Assembly: GCF_014205055.1 (NCBI RefSeq)
Contig: NZ_JACHMS010000001.1
Span: forward strand, 3,162,001-3,226,000
Reading direction: 5' to 3'
Length of the DNA stretch: 64,000 bases
Source: Streptomyces luteogriseus
GTDB taxonomy: Bacteria > Actinomycetota > Actinomycetes > Streptomycetales > Streptomycetaceae
The notes under the pieces were generated by a model. The model worked only from the letters and a program-made list of their open reading frames with translations. It was not told the origin of the DNA and did not search any database. Made by a program: the position numbers and the translations under genes. Each line of letters starts with the position of its first letter. Position 1 is the first letter of the stretch. Of this stretch, positions 38,661-48,395 are shown in pieces.

Positions 38661-39346
38661 CGATTCCCCCTGGTTCACTCCTCACCGCCCAGGATCTGCG
38701 CAAGGCGTACGGGCCGACGACCGCGCTCGACGGCGCCGAGTTCTCCATCCATCCCGGCGAGGTCGTCGCCGTGATGGGCCCGTCCGGGTCGGGCAAGTCG
38801 ACGCTGCTGCACTGTCTCGCCGGGATCGTCATGCCCGATTCGGGCTCGATCACGTACAACGGGCGCGAGGTGACCGCGATGAGCGACGCCGAGCGCAGTG
38901 CGCTGCGGCGCTCCGAGTTCGGGTTCGTGTTCCAGTTCGGGCAGCTCGTGCCGGAACTCACCTGTGTGGAGAACGTCGCGCTGCCGCTGCGGCTGAACGG
39001 GTCGTCCCGCAAGGAGGCCGAGCGGACCGCGCTGGCCTGGATGGAACGGCTGGAGGTCGACGACCTCCGCAAGAAGCGGCCCGGCGAGGTGTCCGGCGGT
39101 CAGGGGCAGCGGGTCGCCGTCGCGCGGTCGCTGGTGACCAACCCGCGGGTGGTCTTCGCCGACGAGCCGACCGGGGCGCTCGACTCCTTCAACGGCGAGC
39201 GGGTGATGGAGCTGCTGACGGACGCCGCCCGGTCCGCCAACGCGGCGGTGGTGCTCGTCACGCACGAGGCACGCGTGGCCGCGTACTCCGACCGCGAGAT
39301 CGTCGTACGGGACGGCAAGTCCCGTGACATGGAGCGCGTCGTATGA
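38657..39346 (+). CDS. ABC transporter ATP-binding protein (MacB/LolD type)
   Basis: A 229-residue ATPase with Walker A GPSGSGKST, Q-loop VFQFGQL, ABC signature VSGGQGQRVAVARSL, Walker B VVFADEPTGALD and the H-loop VTHE. The GTG start overlaps padR by four bases, and the stop overlaps the permease gene by four. With the FtsX-type permease it forms a drug- or lipid-related exporter typical of PadR-controlled operons. Cargo unknown. Confidence 0.93.
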   Translation: MTIPPGSLLTAQDLRKAYGPTTALDGAEFSIHPGEVVAVMGPSGSGKSTLLHCLAGIVMPDSGSITYNGREVTAMSDAERSALRRSEFGFVFQFGQLVPELTCVENVALPLRLNGSSRKEAERTALAWMERLEVDDLRKKRPGEVSGGQGQRVAVARSLVTNPRVVFADEPTGALDSFNGERVMELLTDAARSANAAVVLVTHEARVAAYSDREIVVRDGKSRDMERVV

Positions 39347-41685
39347 GCGTCGGGCAGTGGAGCCGGGACCTCGCCATGGGGGCCCGGTTCGCCCTCGCCG
39401 GTGGGCGCGAGGGGTGGACACGGTCGCTGCTCACGGCTGTCGGCGTCGGGCTCGGGGTGGCGCTGCTGCTGCTCACCGCCGCCATCCCGAGCGCCCTGGC
39501 GGAACGGGACCGGCGTGAGGAGGCGCGCAGCGACCACACGTTCAGCCAGCAGAAGATGCCGAAGGCCGACGACACGCTGATGGTCGTGGACGCGGACACC
39601 ACGTTCCGGGACCTGGACGTGCGCGGCAGGCTGCTGGAGCCGGAGGGCCCGCGGGCCCCGCTGCCGCCGGGGGTCGCCGCGTTCCCGGCGGCGGGCGAGA
39701 TGGTCGTCTCCCCCGCGCTGAAGGAACTGCTCGCCTCCGACGACGGCAAGCTGCTGCGGGAGCGGCTGGACTACCGCATCGCCGGCACCATCGGCGAGCA
39801 GGGGCTCGTCGGCTCGCAGGAACTGGCCTACTTCGCGGGCGGCAAGGGGCTGGAGAAGGTGCTGGAGGGCCCCGCGAGCGGCGCCCGGATCGACAGCTTC
39901 GGCAACGACGACCTGGGGTCGTCCGACGCCTGGGACCCGGTGCTGCTCCTGCTGGTCCTGGTCGTCTTCGTGGTGCTGCTGATGCCGGTCGCCGTGTTCA
40001 TCGCCGCGGCCGTACGGTTCGGCGGCGAGCGGCGTGACCGCAGGCTGGCGGCACTGCGACTGGTCGGCTCCGACAGCCGGATGACCCGGCGGATCGCCGC
40101 CGGCGAAGCGCTCGCGGGTTCGGTGCTGGGGCTCGTCCTCGGCACCGGGTTCTTCCTGCTCGGACGCGAACTGGCGGCCTCCGCCGAGGTGTTCCACGTC
40201 AGCGTGTTCCCGAGCTATCTGAACCCCTCCCCCGTGCTGGCCGTCCTGGTCGCGCTGGCGGTGCCGGCGGCGGCGGTCCTGGTGACGATCCTCGCCCTGC
40301 GCGGGGTGGTCATCGAGCCGCTCGGCGTGGTGCGCACGGCCAAGCCCGCACGGCGCCGGCTGTGGTGGCGGCTGCTGCTGCCGCTGGGCGGAATCGCACT
40401 GCTCTACCCGATGATCGGGCAGGGCAACGACGGCGGGACCTTCAACCAGTACCTCGTCGTCGGCGGCGTGATGCTCCTGCTGGTCGGCGTCACGGCACTG
40501 CTCCCCTGGGTGGTGGAGACGGTCGTGGCCCGCCTCGGCTCGGGCGGAGTCGCCTGGCAACTGGCCGTCCGGCGACTTCAGTTGAGCAGTGGCGCGGCGG
40601 CCCGGATGGTCAACGGCATCGCGGTGGCGGTGGCCGGGGCGATCGCCCTGCAGATGCTGTTCGCCGGGGTGGACGGCAACTACACCCGGGCGTCGCAGTA
40701 CGACGTGTCCCGGGCCCAGATGAGCGTGGACGTGCCGGACGGGTCCGACCCCTCGGCCGTCATCGGCAAGTACCGCGAGACCGAGGGCGTGCGCAAGGTC
40801 ACCACCCTGTCCGACGTCTATCTCTTCGACCGGGGCGACGAGGACTCCTCCGTCCAGATCACTCTGGCCGACTGCGCGTCACTGCGGGAGGTGGCCACGC
40901 TGCCCTCCTGCCGCGACGGGGACGTCTTCGCGGCCAAGGGCTCGGAGTACGACAGCGCGAGCGACCACCTGGCCGAGCCCGGCACGACCCTGTGGACGCC
41001 CGAACCGGAGGGCGACACCGCACGCTCGGGCGAGGGCCCGGTCTCCTGGACCGTGCCGCAGGACATCCGCCAGGTCCAGTCCCGTGAGGACCCCACCGGG
41101 TACGTGCGCGGCGGCATCCTGGTCACGCCCGGCGCGCTGCCCGGGAAGCTGGCGGCGTTCACCTCGGCGCGGCTCTTCCTGAGCCTGGACCTCTCGGTGC
41201 CGGACGCCTACGACCACGCGCGCAACACGGCCGCGCGAATCGACCCGGCGGTCCAGCCCATGACCTGGCACAGCATCGAGAGCAACGACCGTTACGCCAC
41301 CATCCGCACGGGCCTGTCCGTCGGCTCCGCCTGCGTACTGGCGCTGATCGGGGCGAGCCTGCTCGTGTCGCAGCTGGAGCAGCTGCGCGAACGCCGCAAG
41401 CTGCTGTCGTCCCTGGTCGCCTTCGGCACCAGGCGCCGCACCCTCAGCCTGTCGGTGCTGTGGCAGACGGCGATCCCCATCGGGCTGGGCCTGTTGCTCG
41501 CCGCGACGGTGGGCATCGCCCTGGGCGCGGTCCTGCTGCGGATGACCGACACCGCGGTCCGGGTGGACTGGCCGAGTGTGCTGTCGATGACCGGCATCGG
41601 CGCCGGTGTCGTCCTCGTGGTGACGCTGCTGAGCCTGCCGCCGCTGCTGAGGCTGATGCGGCCCGACGGGCTGCGCACCGAGTAG
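39343..41685 (+). CDS. FtsX/MacB-like ABC transporter permease
   Basis: A 780-residue permease with an N-terminal helix (about 25-45), an extracytoplasmic domain, two FtsX-type blocks of membrane helices (about 200-330 and 650-770) and a central pair of helices around 350-390 joining a large second extracytoplasmic domain. This duplicated layout is usual for actinobacterial members paired with a single ATPase. It overlaps the ATPase gene (ATGA). Confidence 0.88.
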   Translation: MSVGQWSRDLAMGARFALAGGREGWTRSLLTAVGVGLGVALLLLTAAIPSALAERDRREEARSDHTFSQQKMPKADDTLMVVDADTTFRDLDVRGRLLEPEGPRAPLPPGVAAFPAAGEMVVSPALKELLASDDGKLLRERLDYRIAGTIGEQGLVGSQELAYFAGGKGLEKVLEGPASGARIDSFGNDDLGSSDAWDPVLLLLVLVVFVVLLMPVAVFIAAAVRFGGERRDRRLAALRLVGSDSRMTRRIAAGEALAGSVLGLVLGTGFFLLGRELAASAEVFHVSVFPSYLNPSPVLAVLVALAVPAAAVLVTILALRGVVIEPLGVVRTAKPARRRLWWRLLLPLGGIALLYPMIGQGNDGGTFNQYLVVGGVMLLLVGVTALLPWVVETVVARLGSGGVAWQLAVRRLQLSSGAAARMVNGIAVAVAGAIALQMLFAGVDGNYTRASQYDVSRAQMSVDVPDGSDPSAVIGKYRETEGVRKVTTLSDVYLFDRGDEDSSVQITLADCASLREVATLPSCRDGDVFAAKGSEYDSASDHLAEPGTTLWTPEPEGDTARSGEGPVSWTVPQDIRQVQSREDPTGYVRGGILVTPGALPGKLAAFTSARLFLSLDLSVPDAYDHARNTAARIDPAVQPMTWHSIESNDRYATIRTGLSVGSACVLALIGASLLVSQLEQLRERRKLLSSLVAFGTRRRTLSLSVLWQTAIPIGLGLLLAATVGIALGAVLLRMTDTAVRVDWPSVLSMTGIGAGVVLVVTLLSLPPLLRLMRPDGLRTE

Positions 41686-41699
41686 CGGCGGTACCGACC

Positions 41700-41744
41700 G
41701 CCCGTACGGGTCGTCAGGCGTCCTGCTCCAGGACCCGTACGGGC
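41700..41744. terminator. Inverted repeat between the permease gene and oxyR
   Basis: Arms GCCCGTACGGGTC (41700-41712) and GACCCGTACGGGC (41732-41744), 19-nt loop. The right arm lies in the oxyR 3' end. Each arm is itself palindromic at CCCGTACGGG. Confidence 0.55.
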
Positions 41745-42664
41745 AGGGGGCGCAACGCCTGCCGCAGGGCGGCCGCCAGTTCCTCGTACTCCGCGCCGCG
41801 CGCGGCCCCCGTCCGCATCGCCAGTGCGATCCTGCGGGTGGGGGCCGGGTCGGCGAAGTACCCGGTGAGGAGCTGGTTGCTGCGGGAGGTCTCGACCCTC
41901 AGGGCGGTGCGCGGCAGCAGCGTGACACCGAGCCCGCCCGCGACGAGCTGCACCAGCGTGGACAGCCCCGCGGCGGTCGTGGTGACCGGCACGTCGTCGC
42001 GGCCGGCCTCCCGGCAGATGTCGAGAGCCTGGTCGCGCAGGCAGTGCCCCTCGTCCAGCAGCAGCAGCTTCAGCTCGCGCAGCGCCTCGCGCGGAATGCC
42101 CTCCCGCCCGCCGAGCCCGTGGTCGAGCGGCGTGACCAGCACGAAGTCCTCGTCGAACAGCGGCAGTTCGGTGACGCCCGGTACACCGAGGGGCACGGCG
42201 AGCAGCAGGAGGTCGAGCCGACCGCCGGCGAGACCGTCGAGCAGGCTGGCGGTCTGCTCCTCGTGCACCTGGAGGTCGAGGTGCGGATACCGCTCATGGA
42301 CGAGCCGCAGGACCGTCGGCAGCAGATAGGGCGCGACCGTCGGGATCACCCCGAGCCGCAGCGCCCCGGTGAAGGGCGCCCGGACCGCCTCGGCCTCCTC
42401 CATGAGCGCGCCCACCTCCCCCAGAACCGCCTTGGCCCGTACGGCGATCCGCTCACCCTCGGGTGAGAGCAGCACCTTGCGCGTCGTACGCTCGAGGAGC
42501 GTCACTCCGAGTGCTTCCTCCAGGGCCGAAACGGCTCCCGAGAGGGCGGGCTGGCTCATGCCGATCGCGGCGGCCGCGTCCCGGAAATGAAGGTGCTCGG
42601 CCACCGCGACGAAGGCCCGGAGCTGGGCCAGACTGGGCTGCCTGCGCTTATTACCGACAGTCAC
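41714..42664 (-). CDS. oxyR: Hydrogen-peroxide sensor OxyR
   Basis: A 316-residue LysR-family regulator. The N-terminal winged helix (about 10-68) has LRAFVAVAEHLHFRDAAAAIGMSQPALSGAVSALE. The redox pair is in GHCLRDQALDIC, two cysteines nine residues apart, as in OxyR of S. coelicolor. It starts with GTG 42664 after GGAGG. It is divergent from ahpC-ahpD, which it activates in S. coelicolor when peroxide oxidises the cysteines. Confidence 0.93.
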   Translation of the reverse strand: MTVGNKRRQPSLAQLRAFVAVAEHLHFRDAAAAIGMSQPALSGAVSALEEALGVTLLERTTRKVLLSPEGERIAVRAKAVLGEVGALMEEAEAVRAPFTGALRLGVIPTVAPYLLPTVLRLVHERYPHLDLQVHEEQTASLLDGLAGGRLDLLLLAVPLGVPGVTELPLFDEDFVLVTPLDHGLGGREGIPREALRELKLLLLDEGHCLRDQALDICREAGRDDVPVTTTAAGLSTLVQLVAGGLGVTLLPRTALRVETSRSNQLLTGYFADPAPTRRIALAMRTGAARGAEYEELAAALRQALRPLPVRVLEQDA

Positions 42665-42665
42665 T

Positions 42666-42704
42666 GATAACTACCTCCGATCAACCCGACCGAGTGTAGC
42701 TATT
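42666..42704. promoter_or_regulatory. Candidate OxyR site between oxyR and ahpC
   Basis: GATAACTAC (42666-42674) and GTAGCTATT (42696-42704) form an imperfect dyad (7 of 9) around a 21-bp centre. OxyR tetramers contact ATAG/CTAT-type elements, so this is a reasonable site, but the match is loose. Confidence 0.45.
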
Positions 42705-42797
42705 TCCGTAATCAATCGAGCCTGTGCCAACATCAACACGGTCCAACCCATGGGAAACCCCCGCGATCCGGGAGTTTCTTCGCTGCAAGGAGTGTGT

Positions 42798-43352
42798 GTG
42801 CTCACCGTCGGTGACAAGTTCCCCGAGTTCGACCTGACCGCCTGCGTCTCGCTGGAGAAGGGCAAGGAGTTCCAGCAGATCGACCACAAGACCTACGAGG
42901 GTCAGTGGAAGGTCATCTTCGCCTGGCCCAAGGACTTCACCTTCGTGTGCCCGACCGAGATCGCCGCCTTCGGCAAGCTGAACGAGGAGTTCGCGGACCG
43001 CGACGCGCAGGTCCTCGGCTTCTCCGGCGACTCCGAGTTCGTCCACCACGCCTGGCGCAAGGACCACGACGACCTGCGCGACCTGCCGTTCCCGATGATG
43101 GCCGACTCCAAGCACGAGCTGATGCGCGACCTCGGCATCGAGGGCGAGGACGGCTTCGCCAAGCGCGCGGTGTTCATCGTGGACCAGAACAACGAGATCC
43201 AGTTCTCCATGGTGACGGCGGGCTCGGTCGGCCGTAACCCGAAGGAGGTCCTCCGGGTCCTGGACGCGCTCCAGACGGACGAGCTCTGCCCCTGCAACTG
43301 GTCGAAGGGCGACGAGACCCTCGACCCCGTCGCACTGCTCTCCGGAGAGTGA
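42798..43352 (+). CDS. ahpC: Alkyl hydroperoxide reductase, peroxiredoxin subunit
   Basis: A 184-residue typical 2-Cys peroxiredoxin. The peroxidatic Cys is in FTFVCPTEI and the resolving Cys in the C-terminal ELCPCNW. It reduces peroxides and is recycled by AhpD. GTG 42798 follows AAGGAG. ahpD begins six bases after its stop. Divergent from oxyR. Confidence 0.95.
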   Translation: MLTVGDKFPEFDLTACVSLEKGKEFQQIDHKTYEGQWKVIFAWPKDFTFVCPTEIAAFGKLNEEFADRDAQVLGFSGDSEFVHHAWRKDHDDLRDLPFPMMADSKHELMRDLGIEGEDGFAKRAVFIVDQNNEIQFSMVTAGSVGRNPKEVLRVLDALQTDELCPCNWSKGDETLDPVALLSGE

Positions 43353-43358
43353 TCTGAC

Positions 43359-43892
43359 ATGTCGCTGGATGCCCTGAAGTCCGCCATACCGGACTACGCC
43401 AAGGACCTGAAGCTCAACCTGGGCTCGGTCATCGGCAACTCCGACCTGCCGGCCCAGCAGCTGTGGGGCACGGTGCTGTCGACGGCGATCGCCTCGCGCT
43501 CCCCGATCGTGCTGCGTGAGCTGGAGCCGGAGGCGAAGGCGAACCTGTCGCCGGAGGCGTACACGGCCGCCAAGGCCGCCGCCGCGGTGATGGCGATGAA
43601 CAACGTCTTCTACCGCACCCGTCACCTGCTGTCGGACCACGAGTACGGCACCCTGCGCGCGGGCCTGCGGATGAACGTCATCGGCAACCCGGGCGTCGAC
43701 AAGGTCGACTTCGAGCTGTGGTCCTTCGCCGTCTCGGCCATCAACGGCTGCGGCATGTGCCTCGACTCGCACGAGCAGGTGCTGCGCAAGGCGGGCCTCG
43801 ACCGCGAGGTCGTCCAGGAGGCGTTCAAGATCGCCTCCGTGATCCAGGCGGTCGGCGTCACGCTGGACGCCGAGGCGGTCCTGGCCGGGTAA
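43359..43892 (+). CDS. ahpD: Alkyl hydroperoxidase AhpD
   Basis: A 177-residue CMD-family protein with the redox motif C-G-M-C in [19 protein letters not shown], where the His and Glu of the proton relay are also seen. It passes electrons to AhpC. Directly follows ahpC and is the last gene before a terminator. Confidence 0.95.
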   Translation: MSLDALKSAIPDYAKDLKLNLGSVIGNSDLPAQQLWGTVLSTAIASRSPIVLRELEPEAKANLSPEAYTAAKAAAAVMAMNNVFYRTRHLLSDHEYGTLRAGLRMNVIGNPGVDKVDFELWSFAVSAINGCGMCLDSHEQVLRKAGLDREVVQEAFKIASVIQAVGVTLDAEAVLAG

Positions 43893-43915
43893 TCCCCGGC
43901 CGCACGCCTCGCATC

Positions 43916-43954
43916 GCAGGGCCCCGTCCACCTGACCGGTGGGCGGGGCCCTGC
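43916..43954. terminator. Terminator between ahpD and the AI-2E permease gene
   Basis: 17-bp stem with one G-U pair (43916-43932 with 43938-43954) and a 5-nt loop, between convergent stops. Confidence 0.85.
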
Positions 43955-43972
43955 TGTCGTTCCGAGGCCCGG

Positions 43973-45280
43973 CTACTGCGGCGGTGTCTCCGGTCCGGGA
44001 TCCGCGCTCACGGCCGTGGCCCCACGAGGCCGCACCGAGTGCCGGAGCGCCGACTTCTGCGAGTGCGACCGCAGATACCCGGCGACCGTGTTCGTCACCG
44101 CCACCAGCGGCACCGCCACCACCGCACCCCCGATCCCGGCCACCATCCCGCCCGCCGCGACCGACAGCACCACCGCCAGCGGATGCACCCGGACGGCGCG
44201 CCCGAGGATGAACGGCTGCAGGATGTGCCCCTCGATCTGCTGCACCGCCAGCACCACCACCAGTGTCATGACGGCCGTGAACACCCCCTGGGTGACCAGG
44301 GCGACGACCACCGCCAGCGCCCCGGACACCACCGCGCCGACCAGCGGGATGAACGCGAACAGGAAGATGAACACCGCCAGCGGCACGGCCATCGGCACAT
44401 CGAGGAAGTAGATGCCGAGACCGATGAAGATCGCGTCGATCAGCGCGACGATCACCGTGCCCCGCACGTACGCCGTCAGCGTCCGCCACGCCACCGGGCC
44501 GGCTCCGGCCACTCCCGGCCGCGCCGCCGCCGGCACCAGCTTCAGCGTCCACTCCCAGATCCGCTTGCCGTCGTAGAGCAGGAACAGCGTCGAGAAGACC
44601 GCCAGCAGGATCCCGGTGAGCGCCTCGACGACGACCGTCACGCCCTCCAGACCCGCCGAGGTGATCTGGTCGGTGTTCGCTCCGACGGCCTCACGCAGAT
44701 TCGCGGCGATCTCGTTGATCTGCTTGTCCGTGACGTGGAAGGGGCTGTTCAGCAGCCAGTTCCGCAACTCGTCGATGCCGTTCTGGATCTGGCTCGAGAG
44801 GTCGTCGATGTTCTCCATGACCTGCCAGGTCACGAACCAGCCGATGAGGCCGATGACGACGAACCCGAGGACGGCCGTCAGCGCGGTCGCCGGTCCGCGC
44901 GGCACGCCGTGGCGCCGCAGCCGCGCCACCGTCGGCTGCAGTATGGCCGTGATGAGCAGCGCGATGACGAACGAGAGCACGACGAGCTGGACGGCGCTGA
45001 TGATCCGCATCAGCACCCACAGGGTGCCCGCGAGGACGAGGAGCCGCCAGCCCGCCTCGGCCGCGACCCGCACGCCCCACGGCACGGCCAGCGCGGGATC
45101 GGGGCGGGCGGCGACGTCGGGTGCGTAATCCGGGGGCGGCGGCACGTGGTCGTCGGCGAGCTCCGGGGAGTCGGAGTCGTCCCGCTCCCGTTCGGCCTCG
45201 GCGCGGCGTTCGTTGTACCGCTCGCTCATCTCGGTCAGCCCGGCACCGATCCGGCCGAGCCACCCTGGCACTCGCGACAT
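43973..45280 (-). CDS. AI-2E (PerM)-family membrane transporter
   Basis: A 435-residue protein with a charged N-terminal tail (about 1-75) and eight membrane helices in the 2 + central domain + 6 layout of the AI-2E family. The C-terminal phrase QIEGHILQPFILGRAV is the family signature. Family members are efflux or sodium/proton exchange permeases, and a role in AI-2 transport should not be assumed. The ATG 45280 follows AGGA. An upstream in-frame start at 45346 would extend into a terminator. Confidence 0.85.
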   Translation of the reverse strand: MSRVPGWLGRIGAGLTEMSERYNERRAEAERERDDSDSPELADDHVPPPPDYAPDVAARPDPALAVPWGVRVAAEAGWRLLVLAGTLWVLMRIISAVQLVVLSFVIALLITAILQPTVARLRRHGVPRGPATALTAVLGFVVIGLIGWFVTWQVMENIDDLSSQIQNGIDELRNWLLNSPFHVTDKQINEIAANLREAVGANTDQITSAGLEGVTVVVEALTGILLAVFSTLFLLYDGKRIWEWTLKLVPAAARPGVAGAGPVAWRTLTAYVRGTVIVALIDAIFIGLGIYFLDVPMAVPLAVFIFLFAFIPLVGAVVSGALAVVVALVTQGVFTAVMTLVVVLAVQQIEGHILQPFILGRAVRVHPLAVVLSVAAGGMVAGIGGAVVAVPLVAVTNTVAGYLRSHSQKSALRHSVRPRGATAVSADPGPETPPQ

Positions 45281-45347
45281 GATCCGTCCTATTCCCCCGT
45301 CTCGGCGCACCACTCCCCCCGGGGAGTCGTCCGTCCGACCGTACATG

Positions 45348-45386
45348 GCGCGAGCCCCGCACCGGACTGCGGTGCGGGGCTCGCGC
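45348..45386 (-). terminator. Terminator downstream of the transglycosylase gene
   Basis: Perfect 17-bp arms (45348-45364, 45370-45386) and a 5-nt loop, 30 bp after the stop codon. Confidence 0.85.
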
Positions 45387-45417
45387 GAAGGGCGGGATCG
45401 GCCGTGGGCCGGTCGGT

Positions 45418-46119
45418 TCAGTACCAGTTGTTGGCCTGCCAGAACGACCAGGCCTCACAGGGGCTGCCGTAGCGGTCGTTCATGTAGTTCAGGCCCCACT
45501 TGATCTGAGTGGCCGGGTTGGTCTGCCAGTCGGCGCCGGCGGACGACATCTTGGAACCGGGCAGCGCCTGGAACATGCCGTAGGCCCCGGAAGAGGGGTT
45601 GACCGCCTTGTAGTTCCAGTCGGACTCGTGGTCCACGATGTTGCTGAAGCACTGGAACTGACCCGATGGCACCAGCTGCCGTGCCATCGCCTGGAGCTGG
45701 GCGATGCTGTAGGAGCTCGCGACGGGGAAGTCGGAGATGTCCTTGGAGCGGCTGGCGGCGGCCTTGACCTCCGCGCGCTCCTTGGCTGCCTCCTCGGCGG
45801 CCTTGGCGGCCTTCTCGGCGGCTTCCTTCTTGGCGACGGCCGTCTCGGCGGCGGCCTTGCGGGCGGCCTCCTCGGCGTCCTTCTTCGCGCTCGCGTCCGC
45901 CTGGATGGCCTGTGCGTCGGCCTGCTGCGTCAGCGACGCGGTCTGTACCTGGGCCTGCTGGCCCGCGGGGATGTCCGCGAGCAGCGTGGCGCCGGTTGCC
46001 GTCGCTTCCGCGTCGTTGTTCTGCGCGGTGCTGCCCGAGGCAACGCCGACGACGCTTCCGACAGCGGTGACCGCCGTGGCCGAGGCCACTGCGAATCCCC
46101 GGACCGAGATCCGGCTCAC
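45418..46119 (-). CDS. Secreted transglycosylase-like (SLT/lysozyme-like) protein
   Basis: A 233-residue protein with a signal peptide (about 1-32), an Ala/Lys/Glu-rich coiled coil (about 65-125) and a C-terminal lysozyme-like domain (about 135-233). That domain contains IVDHESDWNYKAVNPSSGAYGMFQ, with the catalytic Glu in HESDW, and ends EAWSFWQANNWY. It cleaves peptidoglycan and resembles the Swl-type cell-wall hydrolases of Streptomyces. GTG start at 46119. Confidence 0.88.
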   Translation of the reverse strand: MSRISVRGFAVASATAVTAVGSVVGVASGSTAQNNDAEATATGATLLADIPAGQQAQVQTASLTQQADAQAIQADASAKKDAEEAARKAAAETAVAKKEAAEKAAKAAEEAAKERAEVKAAASRSKDISDFPVASSYSIAQLQAMARQLVPSGQFQCFSNIVDHESDWNYKAVNPSSGAYGMFQALPGSKMSSAGADWQTNPATQIKWGLNYMNDRYGSPCEAWSFWQANNWY

Positions 46120-46539
46120 ACGGTTTTCCTTCCAGCATCGCCCGCTTCGGTGACCCTCGCGGACGCAATCGTGCCCCTGGCACTGGCCTCCCCAACTGCG
46201 GGGTCACGGGAGGCGCGGGCCCGGTGGGCAACTCCCCCGGAGGGAGTGCCGTGTGTAGCTCGGGCGGCATACGACATCGCTATGCAGTTGATGCTGATGC
46301 TTTTGTGGTGCCGTACCGCTGGGGGTACAGGTGTGTCGTATGCGGGGCCTGACAGGAGTGAGACTCTGCCGTAACCGGACGGGGCAAGGCAATTCTGAGT
46401 TGCGTGTGAAAGCTCACATCCCGTTTGACGCGGGAGATTCACAGAAACGCCTACATGCGAAGGCGCCGCCCGGCTAGGCTCTTGGCCTTTTCCGGACGGC
46501 GCCAACTATCCGATAACCGCCACGACTTGGTGCAGTCGG
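46120..46539 (-). other. Long leader/promoter region of the transglycosylase gene
   Basis: 420 bases without a gene. It holds several imperfect hairpins and a dyad TGTGA-AAGC-TCACA at 46405-46418, and is less GC-rich than its surroundings. Long leaders before cell-wall hydrolase genes in Streptomyces often carry a c-di-AMP riboswitch, but I could not find the conserved core of that element here. Confidence 0.5.
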
Positions 46540-47865
46540 TCAGATCTGCCCGTCTTCGAGCATTTCGGTCACAAGGGCGGCGATCTGGGACCTCTCGGAT
46601 CGCGTCAGGGTCACGTGCGCGAAGAGCGGATGCCCCTTCAACTTCTCGACGACGGCGACGACACCGTCGTACCGGCCGACCCTGAGGTTGTCCCGCTGGG
46701 CCACGTCATGGGTGAGAACCACCCGTGAATTGGCCCCGATGCGGGACAGAACGGTAAGAAGTACGTTCCTTTCCAGCGACTGGGCCTCGTCCACGATCAC
46801 GAACGCGTCGTGCAGCGAGCGGCCGCGGATGTGGGTGAGCGGCAGGACCTCCAGCATCCCGCGCGCCGTGACCTCCTCGATGACCTCACGGCTGGTGACC
46901 GCCGACAACGTGTCGAACACGGCCTGCGCCCAGGGGCTCATCTTCTCGGCCTCCGAGCCCGGCAGATAGCCCAGCTCCTGCCCGCCCACCGCGTACAGCG
47001 GACGGAAGACCATCACCTTCTGGTGCTGACGGCGCTCCAGCACCGCCTCCAGGCCCGCGCACAGCGCCAGCGCCGACTTGCCGGTGCCGGCCCGGCCGCC
47101 CATCGACACGATCCCGACGTCCGGGTCGAGCAGCAGGTCGAGCGCGATCCGCTGCTCGGCACTGCGGCCCTTGATGCCAAACACCTCACGATCCCCGCGC
47201 ACGACACGGATGTTGCCGTCGGGGGTGACCCGGCCAAGGGCCTTGCCGCGCTCCGACTGGATCATCAGGCCCGTGTGCACCGGCAGGCCGGCGGCCTCGG
47301 GGACGTGGACGTGCCCTTCCTCGAAGAGGATGTCCACCTGCTCGCCGGGCAGGGTCAGTTCGGACATTCCGGTCCAGCCGGAGGAGTCCGTGATGGCGAG
47401 CTCCGCGCGGTACTCCTCGGCGAGGAGTCCGACGGAGGACGCCTTGATCCTGAGCGGGAGGTCCTTCGACACGACGGTGACGTCGAACCCCTCGGCCTGC
47501 AGGTTGCGGGCGACCGCGAGGATGCGGGAGTCGTTGTCCCCCAGGCGGTAGCCGCTGGGCAGCACGCTGGGGTCCGAGTGGTTGAGCTCGACACGGACCG
47601 TCCCGCCCAGGTCCCCGATGGGGATGGGGGCGTCGAGGCGACCGTGCCGGACGCGGAACTCGTCGAGCAGGCGCAGGGCCTGCCGGGCGAAGTAGCCGAG
47701 TTCGGGATGGTGCCGCTTCGCCTCCAGCTCCGTGACCACGACGATGGGGAGCACGACCTCGTGCTCGTCGAAGCGGTTCAGGGCGTTCGGGTCGGCCAGC
47801 AGGACGCTGGTGTCGAGAACATAGGTGCGCCGGTCGGGCTTGTGGCGCTTTGTGCTGGTCACCAC
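46540..47865 (-). CDS. PIN domain-PhoH ATPase fusion (PhoH2 type)
   Basis: A 441-residue protein. The N-terminal PIN nuclease domain (about 13-150) has the acidic residues in [22 protein letters not shown] and [11 protein letters not shown]. The C-terminal PhoH P-loop ATPase (about 230-435) has [17 protein letters not shown] and the Walker [14 protein letters not shown]. Related PhoH2 proteins unwind and cut RNA. It starts with GTG or ATG near 47865 and stands alone between the transglycosylase and isoprenyl transferase genes. Confidence 0.92.
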   Translation of the reverse strand: MVTSTKRHKPDRRTYVLDTSVLLADPNALNRFDEHEVVLPIVVVTELEAKRHHPELGYFARQALRLLDEFRVRHGRLDAPIPIGDLGGTVRVELNHSDPSVLPSGYRLGDNDSRILAVARNLQAEGFDVTVVSKDLPLRIKASSVGLLAEEYRAELAITDSSGWTGMSELTLPGEQVDILFEEGHVHVPEAAGLPVHTGLMIQSERGKALGRVTPDGNIRVVRGDREVFGIKGRSAEQRIALDLLLDPDVGIVSMGGRAGTGKSALALCAGLEAVLERRQHQKVMVFRPLYAVGGQELGYLPGSEAEKMSPWAQAVFDTLSAVTSREVIEEVTARGMLEVLPLTHIRGRSLHDAFVIVDEAQSLERNVLLTVLSRIGANSRVVLTHDVAQRDNLRVGRYDGVVAVVEKLKGHPLFAHVTLTRSERSQIAALVTEMLEDGQI

Positions 47866-48362
47866 GGAAGGACGTACCCCCTCGGATGAGGTCGGGGAGC
47901 GACGGTATGGAGCTGGACCGGTCGTCGGCCGCCCTGCGCGGGCCGAGAACCGGCCCTCCGCCTCTTCGTCCGTGCTGTGACCGCACGATCGGGCTGGTGC
48001 AAAGGGCCTCCCGGGCGGACGGCCCCGTGCCGTCCGCTGAGATCCGACACCCGTGGTTCGGGCGTCGACCTGTCTGGGTTATGCCCTCGAACGAGCGTCG
48101 CCATGCCACGGCATATGACGGCGAGCCGGTGAACTCCGTGTTACGTGCGTCTTCAACGGGGTACCGGGAGGTGTTGCGACGTGGGACGTCCTGCGTCCAT
48201 GGTGTCCGGTGACGGGGGTTTTCAGCCGCTACGGGCGCTGGTGGCGGGTGGTCAGCCGGGGGCGGAGCTTCTCAGCTGCCGAAACGCTGACGGCGGAGCC
48301 TCTCGGCCGCCGCCGAAGCGCCGGTGGCGGAGGTCGGCCGCGTAGCGTCGCCGCGGAGGTTC
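47866..48362. other. Intergenic region with degenerate copies of the uppS 3' end
   Basis: About 500 bases without a gene. The part from about 48219 to 48346 holds three degraded tandem copies of the sequence that codes for the C-terminus of the neighbouring isoprenyl transferase. The part nearest phoH (47866-48150) is ordinary promoter-type sequence. Confidence 0.6.
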
Positions 48363-48395
48363 TCAGCCGCCGAAGCGCCGGTGGCGGGCCGCGTA
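48219..48395. repeat. Tandem degenerate repeat derived from the uppS 3' end
   Basis: The motif TCTCAGCCGCCGAAGC then GCCGGTGGCGG occurs at about 48359 (the real gene end), 48299 (followed by the same GGCCGCGTAG), 48269 (CAGCTGCCGAAACGCTGACGG) and 48219 (CAGCCGCTACGGGCGCTGG). Similarity falls with distance from the gene. Confidence 0.7.

Noticed and set aside
46405..46418. CRP-like site TGTGA...TCACA
   Set aside because: The spacer is 4 bp rather than 6, and chance dyads of this size are common.
46120..46420. c-di-AMP (ydaO-type) riboswitch before the transglycosylase gene
   Set aside because: The context is right, but I could not find the conserved core sequences on the minus strand. A covariance search with the RFAM model would decide.
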